NCBI RefSeq assembly: GCF_002878395.1
Contig: NC_061114.1
Location: forward strand, 141,111,423-141,175,422
Direction: 5' to 3'
DNA: 64,000 nucleotides
Source of the DNA: Capsicum annuum
Taxonomy: Eukaryota > Streptophyta > Magnoliopsida > Solanales > Solanaceae
A program made the translations under genes and the position numbers. Each line of letters opens with the position of its first letter. Positions within the stretch are counted from its first letter, which is position 1. A model generated the notes under the pieces. That model saw only the letters and a list, made by a program, of their open reading frames with translations, was not told where the DNA came from and searched no databases. This document shows positions 45,928 through 55,619 of this stretch, piece after piece.

Positions 45928-47584
45928 ACAAAGAAGAATTTATAATAGATGAAAAAATATATGAAAACCACGAAAGATTAAAAATAAAAATAGTATTTTC
46001 TAATCTAGGAAGAAGATATAAGAAAATAGGTGAACATTTATATCTAATGTTAGAAAAAGAAGAATTAAAATTAGAAGATAAATTGACAGCAATGGTAAGA
46101 ATAGAAAGAGAAAATGAAGAAATAGATAGGAAAAAGGAAATAGAGAAAATAAAACAACAAACTACAGAAGAAATACGAAAAATAGAAGAAACTAAAAATA
46201 GTAGGATTGCTGAATTAGAAAAAGAACTACAAATGTTAAAAGAGCTGTATGAACAAAGACAAAAAGAAAAAGAAGAAAAAGATAGAGAACAAAAATTATT
46301 GAACGAGATAAATCAATTTAAGGAAAAATTGAAAATAAAAAATAAAGAATTAGAAATAAATAATATAGATGTTGAAGAGACAGATAATTATGATTCAGAA
46401 GATAGTGAAACATATACAGAAATATTAACAAATACAAAAAATTTAGAAATCAATGAAAAACAAAAAGAAATTAATGAGGAAAACTTAGAAAGTATCCACA
46501 CAGAAATAAATACTCTTGATAAAAAAGAAGATGAAAATATAATACCTAAAACAACAGAAATAAGAAAACCTATATATTATAAAAGCAAGTTTAAAAAATA
46601 TAATGAATATGACAAATGGACACCAAAACAAATAGTTAATAAAAATTATAACTTTTTAGATCTAGATTGTGTAATAGATACAGAAAAAATAATACAATTA
46701 TGGATAGGATATATGACAAAACAATTATTAGATAATAATATAAACATAACAGATGCACCAGAATATATAGAAAGAACACTAATAGGATCAGTAAAATTAT
46801 GGTTTTCAAATTTAACTGAAAATAGCAAGAAAGTATTAAGAACTAATAAACCTATAGAAGGAACATCATCAACAACAACTAAATAACACCTATAGAATTA
46901 TTAAAAAAATATGAAACAGCTATAAAAGATGAATTTGGTAGTACGACAACAATCGAAGAAGAACAAGATGAAGAAAAAGATACAAATAGGAATTTAATGT
47001 TAAAATTAGCAATATGTAATATGTGTTATATAGATGAATATACTTGCGCATTTAGAGAATATTATTATAAAGGAGCATATAGTATAGAAGAAAGTAAGGA
47101 GATAAGAAAATTATATTTTAATAAATTAACCGAGCCATTTAGTTCAAAAATAATAAAAAGTTGGGAAGAAGCAAAAATAGTAGATACGTTAGGAGCAAGA
47201 ATAAAATTTTTAAAACAATGGTATAGAAACTTATGTGAAAAATATAGAGAAGAATTAAAAATGGAAAAAACATTAATAAGAAATTTAGCATGTTGCAAAA
47301 ATAAAATAGCACCCCAATTTGGATGTGAAGAAAGATATTATAAGAAAAGAAAAAGACATAAGAAATATAAGAAATATAAAAAATCAAAATATAAATATAA
47401 GAAACCAAGAAAAAGATATTATGTAAAAAATTATAAATACAAAAGACCATATAAAAAGAAGAAATCTATAAAAGAATGTACTTGTTATAATTGTGGAAAG
47501 ATAGGCCATTTAGCTAGTGATTGTAAATCATCTAAAAATCCGAAAAATAAACAAATATCAGAAATAAAAATAGATAATACATAA
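45924..47584 (+). pseudogene. Coat protein ORF with zinc knuckle, broken by one frame shift
   Basis: The first 320 codons (to 46886) hold a long charged coiled-coil region (IKQQTTEEIRKIEE, KELYEQRQKEKEEKDREQ), an acidic stretch, and the start of the capsid core (YDKWTPKQIVNKNYNFLDLD). The core then continues in the -1 frame from about 46883 (IELLKKYETAIKDEFGS ... MLKLAICNMCYIDEYTCAFR). A Lys/Tyr-rich basic stretch (47335-47470) precedes the C-x2-C-x4-H-x4-C knuckle at 47483-47524 (CYNCGKIGHLASDC), the family's coat-protein signature for nucleic acid binding. The shift lies in an ACA-ACA-ACT repeat, a likely slippage site. Confidence 0.8.
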
Positions 47585-47684
47585 TATATGCAGATAGATT
47601 ATATAGATTATGAATTAGAAAGTGAGGATAGTATATATGAAATTTCAGAAAACGAAACAGATAATGAAATAGATAGTGAAATAG

Positions 47685-48330
47685 ATGAATCAAATGACTG
47701 AAAAAGATATAAAAATAATAACAAAGGAAGAATATTTAAATGATGAAGGAACAGAACAAAAAATAATATTTGACAGTAACATATTTGATGAAATAAAAGG
47801 AAAAGAATTAGATTTAAGTGTAGAAAAATATTTAAAATACCAACAATAAAAAATATTTTTACTAGGAAAAAGGACGAATATTATGTAGTATGCCAAAAAG
47901 AACATGTAATAGACTGCAGATATGCAAAAGGCAAAGCTAGTATACCACTAGTAACAAAAAGAATAATTAATAAAGAGATAAATGATATAAAAAATAAAGG
48001 AGATCCAATAAAATATGTACACCTTGGAGGTACAGAGATACTAATAAAAGCATGTTTTAGAGAAGGAATAGATACACCAATAGAATTATATTTAGCAGAT
48101 GATAGAATTATAAAACCTATAGAAAAAAGTATCATAACTGTCGTAAAAGGAAATTTAATATACCAAAAATTTTAATTTATAATAAGTGCAAATTATTCAG
48201 TAGCAGTAACAGATAAAAATATAGATAAATCACTCGTATTATATTGGAAAATATCAGGAATAGAATTAACCCCAGAAGTAAAATATTTACAGCAAGATGC
48301 AAAAATCTATATGTATTAACAACAAAACAT
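47685..48330 (+). pseudogene. Movement protein (30K-type), frame shift and stops
   Basis: An acidic lead-in (MNQMTEKDIKII) runs to a stop at 47847-47849. After a frame shift comes the conserved core: YAKGKASIPLVTKR, IKYVHLGGTEILIKACFREG with IDTPIELYLADDR, GNLIYQKF, then a TAA at 48174-48176, then SVAVTDKNIDKSLVLYWKI. This is the 30K-superfamily plasmodesmal movement protein of Caulimoviridae, which forms tubules for cell-to-cell passage. A short acidic frame (47588-47701) overlaps its start. It lies between coat and protease regions, as in cavemo/solendoviruses. Confidence 0.75.
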
Positions 48331-48374
48331 AAAATAACAGGAAAAAGTAAGATTAACAAAATACGAAAGAAAGC

Positions 48375-48851
48375 CCATTCGAACAAATTGTAAAAACAAT
48401 AGATTATAATGATTATAGCTATAGAGACATAGATATAGAAGAAAATTTAGAAATAGTAAATGATAGAATAAGTACAACGAAAAGAATAGCTGATGAAAAA
48501 ACAGAATCATCAAGCTCATCAAAAAGAACAAGTTATGAAACAAACTCAATAAGTAATTTAAACCAATATTACATAACAGGAAAAATAAATGAAAAAGAAT
48601 ATCTAATACTCTTGAATACAGGACAAGAAGAAAACTATATAGCAAAATATCTAGTAAAAAATAAAGAAATAAAGACTGATAATGATATGTGTCCAGATCT
48701 ACCAAGAAGTTTAATAAATAGTAAAAATATAGCAGAAAAAGAAATAATAATAGGAGTTAGAAAAATAAAAATAGAATTCGAAGTAAAGGAAGAAATGCAA
48801 AAAGCAGATATAATATTAGGAATAAAATGGCTAGAACAAGTAAAACCATAA
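48375..48851 (+). pseudogene. Retropepsin-like domain downstream of the movement protein
   Basis: A Ser/Thr/Glu-rich linker (TTKRIADEKTESSSSSKR) precedes YITGKINEKEYLILLNTGQE. NTG (48615-48623) occupies the place of the Asp-Thr-Gly of an aspartic protease. The frame continues to IILGIKWLEQVK, which resembles the C-terminal Ile-Leu-Gly motif. With Asn in place of Asp it should be catalytically dead unless the change is recent. It precedes a second, separate protease domain, which is unusual. Confidence 0.5.
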
Positions 48852-48923
48852 ATATAGAACATACGCAATTAACCTTAACATATAACAAAGAAAAATTATT
48901 CTTAAGAAGAGTCTTAACATAAA

Positions 48924-49208
48924 ATGAAAATATATGTATTAATGAAGATAGTAGTAGAAGGATATTACAGTAGATATTATACGCCTATGATAGATACATG
49001 AGCAGAAGCTAATTTATGTAGATATAATTGCTTACCAGAAAGTAAATGGGATAAATTAAAAACGCCAATAATAGTTAAAGGATTTAATAATGAAGGAAGA
49101 TTAATTATTCATAAAGCTAGAAATGTAAAAATACAAGTATGGGATAAAATATTAACAATAAAAGAAATTTATAATTATGAACTAACATCAAAAGATATAC
49201 TTTTAGGA
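48924..49208 (+). pseudogene. Aspartic protease domain at the start of the pol ORF
   Basis: Opening ATG at 48924, then GYYSRYYTPMIDT, where the active-site Asp-Thr is followed by TGA (48999-49001) at the position of the expected Gly, then AEANLCRYNCLPESKWDKL. The domain ends with SKDILLGMPFLDKLYPH, a textbook retropepsin tail. It would release the pol products from the polyprotein. The stop disables it. Confidence 0.7.
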
Positions 49209-50842
49209 ATGCCGTTCTTAGATAAATTATACCCACATATAATAACTAGAGCAGACTGGTGGTTTACAACACCATGTAAACAGAAAGTAAGAGCAAAAAG
49301 AGTTAATAATAAAATAAGAAAGAAAACTGATTGGATAAAAGGAAGTGAAAAAATTACACAAAAGTTAGAAAATATAAAAAATACTGAAGATACAATAGAA
49401 CTAATAGTATTTTCGATAAATAAAACAGAAATAAATATATTTTCAATAAATAAAATAGAAATAATTAAAAAAAAATTAGAACAATTATATAATGAAGATC
49501 CATTAAAAGGATGGGAAAAACATAAAACTACTATAAAAATTGAATTAATAGATAAAAATAGCATAATAACCCAGAAACCATTAACATATAATTTTGACGA
49601 TTTAAAAGAATTTAAAATGCATATAGATGAATTATTAGAAAAACAATATATACAAAAAAGTAATAGTAAACATAATAGTCCAGCATTTATAGTAAATAAA
49701 CATAGTGAACAAAAAAGAGGAAAAAGTAGGATGGTTATTGACTACAGAAATTTAAATGCAAAAACTATAACATATAATTATCCAATACCAAATAAGATAT
49801 TGAAAATAAGGCAAATACAAGGATATAATTATTTTAGCAAATTCGATTGTAAATCAGGATTTTACCATCGAAAGTTAGAAGAAGAATCTAAAGAATTAAC
49901 CGCATTTACGGTACCACAAGAATTTTATGAATGGAACGTATTACCATTTGGATATAAAAATGCACCAGGTAGATATCAACATTTTATGGATAGTTATTTT
50001 AAATAATTATCTAATTGTATAGTATACATAGATGATATATTATTATATACAAAAACTAAAGAAGAACATTTAAAATTATTAGAACAGTTTACAGATATAA
50101 TAGAAAAATCGGGAATAAGTCTAAGCGAAAAGAAAGGTGAAATTATGAAAAATCAGATAGAATTTTTAGGAATACAAATAGATAAAAGTGGAGTAAAAAT
50201 GCAACAACATATAGTACAAAAAATAATAAATTCGAAAGAAGAATTAGATACAAAAAAGAAATTTCAATCATTTTTAGGATTAGTAAACCAAGTAAGAGAA
50301 TATATTCCAAAATTAGCAGAAACTTTAAAACCACTACAGAAAAAATTAAAAAAGGATGTAGAATATAACTACAATGAAGAAGATAAAAAATAAGTTCAAA
50401 AAATAAAATTATTTTGAAAGAATTATCAAAATTACAATTTTCAGATGAAAATAGAAAATTTATATATATAGTAGAAGCAGATGCTAGTGAATATAGTTAC
50501 GGAGGAGTACTTAAGTATCGATATGAAGCAGAAAAAATAGAACACCATTGTAGATACTACTCAGGTACGTTCAATGAGACAGAAATAAAATGAGAAATAA
50601 ATAGGAAAGAATTATGTTCATTATATAAATGTTTGTTAGCATTTGAGCCATATATTGTATATAACAAATTTATTGTACGAACAGATAATACACAGGTACG
50701 CTGGTGGTTAACAAAGAAAATACAAAATTCAGTTACAACAAAAGAGATTCGGAGATTAGTCTTGAATATATTGAATTTCACATTTATAATTGAAGTAATC
50801 AGTACTAACAAAAATGTTATTGCAGATTACATATCAAGATAA
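49209..50842 (+). pseudogene. Reverse transcriptase and RNase H of the pararetrovirus
   Basis: RT motifs in order: SRMVIDYRNLNAKTITYNYP, YFSKFDCKSGFYHRKL, YEWNVLPFGYKNAPGRYQHF, then the catalytic YIDD at 50025-50036 (IVYIDDILLYTK), then IEFLGIQIDKSGVK and FQSFLGLVNQVREYIP. RNase H begins at VEADASEYSYGG, with RTDNTQVRWWLT and the terminal NVIADYISR. Defects: TAA at 50004-50006 just before the catalytic motif, TAA at 50391-50393, a frame shift near 50415, and TGA at 50591-50593. The enzyme copies pregenomic RNA into DNA in the cytoplasm. Confidence 0.9.
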
Positions 50843-52055
50843 AGCTACACAGACTGAAATAATAGGAGAAGATACTCTAGAAAAAATATTCAACACCCTA
50901 ACTACGCTTTCAATGAAAATGGACAGTATGGGTAATGAGATAGAAAAGCTAAAGACTAATGAAGATAAACTGAAGTCTATAGCTACAAATCAGCTAACTC
51001 AGCAGTGTGCAGAGCTATGTCGATCGGAAGACATAAAAGTTCCAGAGCTAGAAGAAGACGTTGGGACACTCCATAAAACCCATAACATTTATCAATCTAC
51101 TTCTGCAGGTACAAGCAAAGGAGTTAGTCGACCAAGATACCAGAATATGAATATGAATAAAATATTTGAAAAACCATTTACACCAAAAACACAAAAAGAC
51201 CACTTGTTCATACCCCCACAAGTTACCACATACCGAGATAGCCTAAACTAAGATAAAAAAGTTTACACCTACACAACCCAGAAATACATAGAAAATATCT
51301 ACAGAGTACAATCTTTTCTAAACCATAACCCCAGAGCTACAAACATCAAAGAACCAAACACCAACTATATAACCCAAAAATTACAAGGATATAACAAACT
51401 AATTGCACTATCCAAAACTAACCCAAGCCTAGTAAAAACTTGTTCTGACTATGGACTATTAAACACCATATACACCCAAGACGGAGAAGAATTAACAGCT
51501 ATGGAAGAATTACACAAGATATTCACCACCTACAAAAGGATAACGAAAGGAAATCTATTTTACATAAAGCGTTATACTGCACCAGCAGAGATACTATATG
51601 ACGAAATAAAACCAGTTATACAAGTTGTAAAAATAGGAGTAACTAGAGATATGATCATACCAGAAAATATTACACAGCAACCGGAGATACCCAGAATTGA
51701 GATACCCGACTTCTACGCAAATAAACGACTTATTGGATTAGCTACGATTATCCAAGAACTAGTAAATAATTATACTAATGGAAACCCAATATGGAACTAT
51801 TATTCGAGAGATCATCAAATGATTTATTCTAATTCAAAAGAGCTACGACAAGCAGATATGGAAGATGTCAGACAATGGATAATGACATTACTTAACCCAG
51901 AAAAACAATCTACCGCAAGAGCAATTAGAAAAGGATTTATTTCAGACGGACTACTGACAAGGTATTGTAAAATAATTGGACACAAATATTCAGATCACCA
52001 ATGTTCAAGATGTAATGGAGAAGATAACATTATTCCAGAAGTACATCTAGAATAA
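50814..52055 (+). pseudogene. Last viral ORF, transactivator/inclusion-body position, one stop
   Basis: It overlaps the end of pol by 29 bases in another frame. It opens with a Thr/Glu-rich helix (IFNTLTTLSMKMDSMGNEIE) and is interrupted once by TAA at 51249-51251. It then continues in frame through YFK-like helical sequence to a conserved block (YANKRLIGLATIIQELVNNY, NPIWNYYSRDHQMIYSNSKE) and a C-terminal Cys/His cluster (YCKIIGHKYSDHQCSRC). In related viruses this ORF encodes the translational transactivator or an inclusion-body protein; the assignment here is by position and style only. About 413 codons in all. Confidence 0.6.
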
Positions 52056-52234
52056 AAGAAGACAAAATGCCAGTTAGAAAGATAAGATAAAAAGCAATAA
52101 TGGAGATATAGCAGATACGACAACATCAATGGAAGACAAGATATTGGATCATTTATGAAGCATTGTATAGATTTTTACGTAGAATTGTTAAGATTGTAAA
52201 ATTATGTAGACTTATAGACTTGAACTTTTTTATT

Positions 52235-52250
52235 TAGCCTTTAAAGGCTA
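52235..52250. promoter_or_regulatory. Perfect 16-bp palindrome upstream of the viral TATA box
   Basis: TAGCCTTTAAAGGCTA reads identically on both strands, and the half-site TAGCCTTT recurs at about 52268. It lies about 90 bp before the TATA box, an enhancer-like position. Confidence 0.5.
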
Positions 52251-52338
52251 TGTATAGACTTTTTAGGTTTAGTAGCCTTTTTGACTTATAGAATAACATT
52301 TAAAAAACGTGTAAAGATGCTTGTAAAGTTTTTCGTTC

Positions 52339-52345
52339 TATAAAT
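52339..52345 (+). promoter_or_regulatory. Pregenomic RNA promoter, TATA box
   Basis: TATAAAT sits in the gap after the last ORF, followed by GAAGGCAACTGAAGGCATTG and a long ORF-poor leader. This is the layout of the 35S-type promoter of Caulimoviridae. The transcription start would be expected about 25-35 bases downstream. Confidence 0.6.
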
Positions 52346-52454
52346 GAAGGCAACTGAAGGCATTGCAAAGCAAGCCTTCATGCATTGAAGCAAATACTCT
52401 CTCTATTCCACAACAAATATTTTACTCAGTTAATTAAAAAACAGACATATTTCA

Positions 52455-52508
52455 ATGGAAAAAGCTATGGAGGAACAAACTTCAGAAATATCAAAACTAC
52501 TCGAATAG
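52455..52508 (+). CDS. 17-codon leader ORF
   Basis: ATG to TAG encodes MEKAMEEQTSEISKLLE. It is the first AUG after the promoter, and a hairpin begins 16 bases after its stop. Caulimovirus leaders use such a short ORF before a stem for ribosome shunting, so this is a candidate for that role. Confidence 0.45.
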   Translation: MEKAMEEQTSEISKLLE

Positions 52509-52523
52509 GTATATTTATTTATG

Positions 52524-52796
52524 ATTATGAATAGCTAAATTCATAATTCCCAACAATCATGATATGATAAAATGAATTCATATTAGTTACTTTATAGTAG
52601 AATTATTCGAAGAATAATATGTTAAGAAGTTTATTAACAAAGTGGAAACGGAGGAAGATCCCTAAGAACTATGCCATCCTAAAGGTGAAACCAATGAGGC
52701 AAGAAGCCGTGGCGGGGAGTAACCAGAGTAGAGACGCTGTTTAAGGGAAAAAGTATCCGGATTACCATGTTAATAATGACCGAAGAACATATTATT
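52524..52796 (+). promoter_or_regulatory. Structured leader with nested hairpins
   Basis: Stems visible by eye: ATTATGAAT/ATTCATAAT (52524-52532 with 52539-52547), ATTATTC/GAATAAT (52602-52608 with 52612-52618), and a long-range pair AATAATATGTT (52613-52623) with AACATATTATT (52786-52796). The last two are mutually exclusive where they overlap. The enclosed 160 bases are richer in GC than their surroundings. Confidence 0.45.
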
Positions 52797-52842
52797 TAAG
52801 AATAATCTAGTATATAGTAATCTAAGATGACCATATTTTGTT

Positions 52843-53076
52843 ATGTACATGGTTGAAGGAAATATTTTGAAAAAAAGCAATTTTATGAAAATGAATAATT
52901 ATTTATCTGATGTGATGGTAGATAAATTTAAAATACTTATTTTGTATGCACTTAAAGATATAAAAGTAGTAGATATAAGAAAAATCATATTAGAAAAAGC
53001 ATTTGGTAAATATTACATGACTAGAGTAAATTATATACCATACCTACCTAACTACTCTTACAAATACTTACCATGA
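52843..53076 (+). CDS. Small viral ORF, type a, first copy (77 aa)
   Basis: It is open from ATG to TGA. The core FKILILYALKDIKVVDIRKI is followed by a Tyr/Pro-rich end (NYIPYLPNYSYKYLP). No family is recognised. The same core text recurs at 53267-53437 and, weaker, at 45570-45708. Its stop overlaps the ATG of the next ORF (ATGA at 53073). Confidence 0.45.
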   Translation: MYMVEGNILKKSNFMKMNNYLSDVMVDKFKILILYALKDIKVVDIRKIILEKAFGKYYMTRVNYIPYLPNYSYKYLP

Positions 53077-53273
53077 TAAATTACATAGGATTTTTGGAAA
53101 AAGATATGAGAAACATACAGTTACTAGAAAAACAGATGAAAATAAATATAGACAAATACATGAAAAATAAAGATATAAAATACATAGAATTTCTTGATAA
53201 AAATATGCAAGAACTACTAAGGCTAAAACAAACAACTACAAAATATTATAATAAAATCAATTTTAAAAGATAG
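53073..53273 (+). CDS. Small viral ORF, type b, first copy (66 aa, coiled coil)
   Basis: MINYIGFLEKDMRNIQLLEK and KYIEFLDKNMQELLRLKQ give an amphipathic, Lys-rich helix over most of its length. It overlaps the preceding frame by an ATGA. It resembles the coiled-coil ORF before the coat gene in size, charge and position after a type a ORF. Confidence 0.45.
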   Translation: MINYIGFLEKDMRNIQLLEKQMKINIDKYMKNKDIKYIEFLDKNMQELLRLKQTTTKYYNKINFKR

Positions 53274-53437
53274 ATCATCTAGATTATCTTAAAGTCTTAA
53301 TCTTATATATACTTAAAGATATAGAAATTATAGATATTAAGAGAATAATATTAGAAAAAGTAATAGACTATGAAATTGAAACCATAAATTGGAAGTTATA
53401 TCAAGAAATTTACCCAGAAGAATATTATTCAGATTAA
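53267..53437 (+). pseudogene. Type a frame, second copy, no start codon
   Basis: It reads YLKVLILYILKDIEIIDIKR and ends PEEYYSD. It shares the core with 52843-53076 at both DNA and protein level (CTTAAAGATATA, ATATTAGAAAAAG). It has no ATG in frame. Confidence 0.45.
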
Positions 53438-53440
53438 GAG

Positions 53441-53629
53441 ATGTTAGAATATATTAGAAAAACTAGAGAAAATCAAGATAATCTAAATAAAGAAATTAAT
53501 TATAAAAACCGAATTAGAAAAATAATGGAGAATCTAAAAGAAAAATTAATATGGATAGAAGAAACCTTAGAAAATTTAGAAAAAAGCACATGCGATAGTT
53601 TATATAATTTAAAAACCTCACTACGATAA
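53441..53629 (+). CDS. Type b frame, second copy (62 aa, coiled coil)
   Basis: It is open from ATG to TAA (MLEYIRKTRENQDNLNKEIN, then LKEKLIWIEETLENLEK). Beyond the stop the same frame stays open for about 37 codons, so the original may have been longer. It follows the type a copy by a few bases, repeating the a-b order. Confidence 0.45.
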   Translation: MLEYIRKTRENQDNLNKEINYKNRIRKIMENLKEKLIWIEETLENLEKSTCDSLYNLKTSLR

Positions 53630-53867
53630 GAACAACACAAGATAATAAATAACATTGAAAATCTAGAATTAGATATACATTACAGTACAGTTAGGATAAG
53701 TTATTATACAGAAATTTGTAACTCTGCAATTACTACAGGATAAAATAATAAACCAAACAAATTAATGAATATATCTTACAAAAAAGTAAATCATTAAAAG
53801 ATATTGAAACAAAATTTAAGAAATATCCACGCACAAAGAAAAATAGATTCACTAGATACCTAATAAA

Positions 53868-53987
53868 TCTATTTCATACGTCAGGTATCCGCACCCCCCT
53901 CCAAATGGTATCAGAGCCCAGTAATTCAAAAAATACGGAAGTGAGATATATGTTAAAGTTATTAGAATTTACCTATAAATTATTAAA
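53868..53987 (+). repeat. Right terminal repeat of the pararetrovirus
   Basis: It matches 45336-45455 with scattered differences. The element's last recognisable viral base is the end of this repeat (TATTAAA); after it the two flanks diverge completely. Confidence 0.8.
53906..53918 (+). promoter_or_regulatory. tRNA-Met primer-binding site of the pararetrovirus
   Basis: TGGTATCAGAGCC is the conserved minus-strand primer site of plant pararetroviruses and conventionally marks genome position 1. Confidence 0.85.
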
Positions 53988-55168
53988 CCGATACAAAATT
54001 GTATTCGATTCAGTCACCACCATTTCCTGAACAAGTAGTTCATATATATGAGTTAGAAACCGGAAAAAAAATAAGATTACATATATTAAATTTTGTGCTA
54101 TTTTACTTTTATCCAATAAAACTGAAATCTCAAATATTTATCTCTCGATATTGATAAGAAAATACTATAATCTCTCTAATTTACTCAAGCATTATATGTC
54201 AAGCTTATCGGATATATATTTCGATTCGCGTATAGCAGAAGCTTTAATATACTGAGATGTATTTTATTCGACATACAATTGTGGCCTTTCTGCTCCCTGA
54301 AGATTTCTCTAGATGTAAGCTTACGAAAACACAAAATATCTAAACTACGTTCACAATTATTTAATATGTTGTAATGTAAGTTGACTGACGGGCACTTATT
54401 TGATTAAACATCACAAACAAAAGAGAGGAGACATGAAATCCAAATAGTTAAAACCACAACTTATAATATTGTACATAGTCCAGTTTATAAAGTATTTTAT
54501 CAAATACCTTCTATAACAAATGGATGAATAAGAATCCAAATACACATCCCAACTTATAGAAGTATTTTTTCAAATACCTTCAATAACAAAAGAATTATAG
54601 GAATTGGGACATGGAAAAAAGAGGCAACAACTCTCACATAACAAGTATATGGAAATAGTATATCCTGAACCGCAAACACAATTTGCCAGAAAAATGAAAA
54701 ATATAATGAAAAGGCAAGCAGACAGTTTAAATTTTGTCTTCATTAAATATAGTCACTTTACAGATGAATCCAATCTATGCAGAAATTGAAAAATTGAGTT
54801 GGGTCTCCTTCTTCCATTGAAATAAAAGACTGAGCAGACATCATCAACCCCAAGTAAAATTCCAACTGAGCAAACCCTAAGTAAAACCCAAAGACTATAA
54901 CCCAGCCGGAAAAGCTACAACAAAAAATTGGAGAATTCTTGTAACATGAAATAATTTTGGCAAGAACATACAACTTAGCTTTTTCTGTTCTTTTGATTGA
55001 TTAATAAAGAAGGAGAGAGAAATACCGTAGGAGAAAGGTAGAGAAAGTGGAAGAGACGTCACATATTTTACAGAAGCTCATAGTTGAAACACGTATAACC
55101 TCATGAATTCATTATCATCATGTGGCATGAAATGAATAAAATATATATTGAAACTCCATTTGCTAATA
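53988..55168. other. No gene seen
   Basis: Flanking AT-rich DNA. A short plus-strand frame (54604-54789) lacks any recognisable domain. A duplicated phrase (ACTTATA...AGTATTTT-TCAAATACCTTC-ATAACAAA) occurs near 54480-54525 and 54552-54595. Confidence 0.45.
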
Positions 55169-55619
55169 CAGGTATCCAGGGCCGTGCTAGGCGAATATAA
55201 ATTATTTTTTACCTTAATTTATGTAGCACAAATAAAATTTAAATAATTAATTATATTTTTAATATATTTTTAGATATTTTAAATTGTTAACTATTATAAT
55301 TTTTAATATTTTTTATATAATTTTTAAATAATATATATTATACTCCTTTTCAAATTTTTGTGCATTGATAGTCAATTATATTTTTTAAATAATTTAAATT
55401 TTAAATTATCGTGATTTATAATAATTTTTCTTCTATTCTATTAATTAGAAGTGACATAGTATAACTATTACAAAATATACCTGTCAGAAAAATTTAAGTG
55501 AGTTCATATAAGACGTCAAGTTAATTTAAAAGATTGAGAATTAATTTATCATTTTATATCAGTTTTATTTTTTTATTAAATATTATTAATTTTTTAATAC
55601 TTAGAGGACTTATAATAAT

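Larger units (their letters stand above)
45336..53987 (+). mobile_element. Endogenous pararetrovirus (Caulimoviridae), one full genome length with terminal repeats
   Basis: Gene order is small ORFs, coat protein with zinc knuckle, movement protein, retropepsin-like domain, protease, RT, RNase H, and an ORF in the transactivator position, then a promoter and leader. Coat protein before movement protein on the same side of pol is the cavemo/solendovirus arrangement, and Solanaceae genomes carry such relatives of tobacco vein clearing virus. No integrase is present, as expected. The coding strand is strikingly A-rich. Frame shifts and stops in the coat, movement, pol and last ORFs show that this copy is defective. 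Genus assignment is inference. Confidence 0.85.

Noticed and set aside
46860..46890. Coat-protein frame change as a programmed -1 frameshift
   Set aside because: No slippery heptamer or downstream structure is evident, and the ACA repeat favours a simple indel in a copy that has many other lesions.
53868..53987. Interpreting the viral terminal repeats as true LTRs of an LTR retrotransposon
   Set aside because: They are only 120 bp and contain the primer site inside them instead of next to them. No integrase or polypurine-tract layout of an LTR element is present, and coat and movement protein genes mark a pararetrovirus.
54604..54973. Overlapping plus and minus frames right of the viral insert
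   Set aside because: Neither has a recognisable motif, and the minus frame is hydrophobic, as expected of AT-rich antisense sequence.
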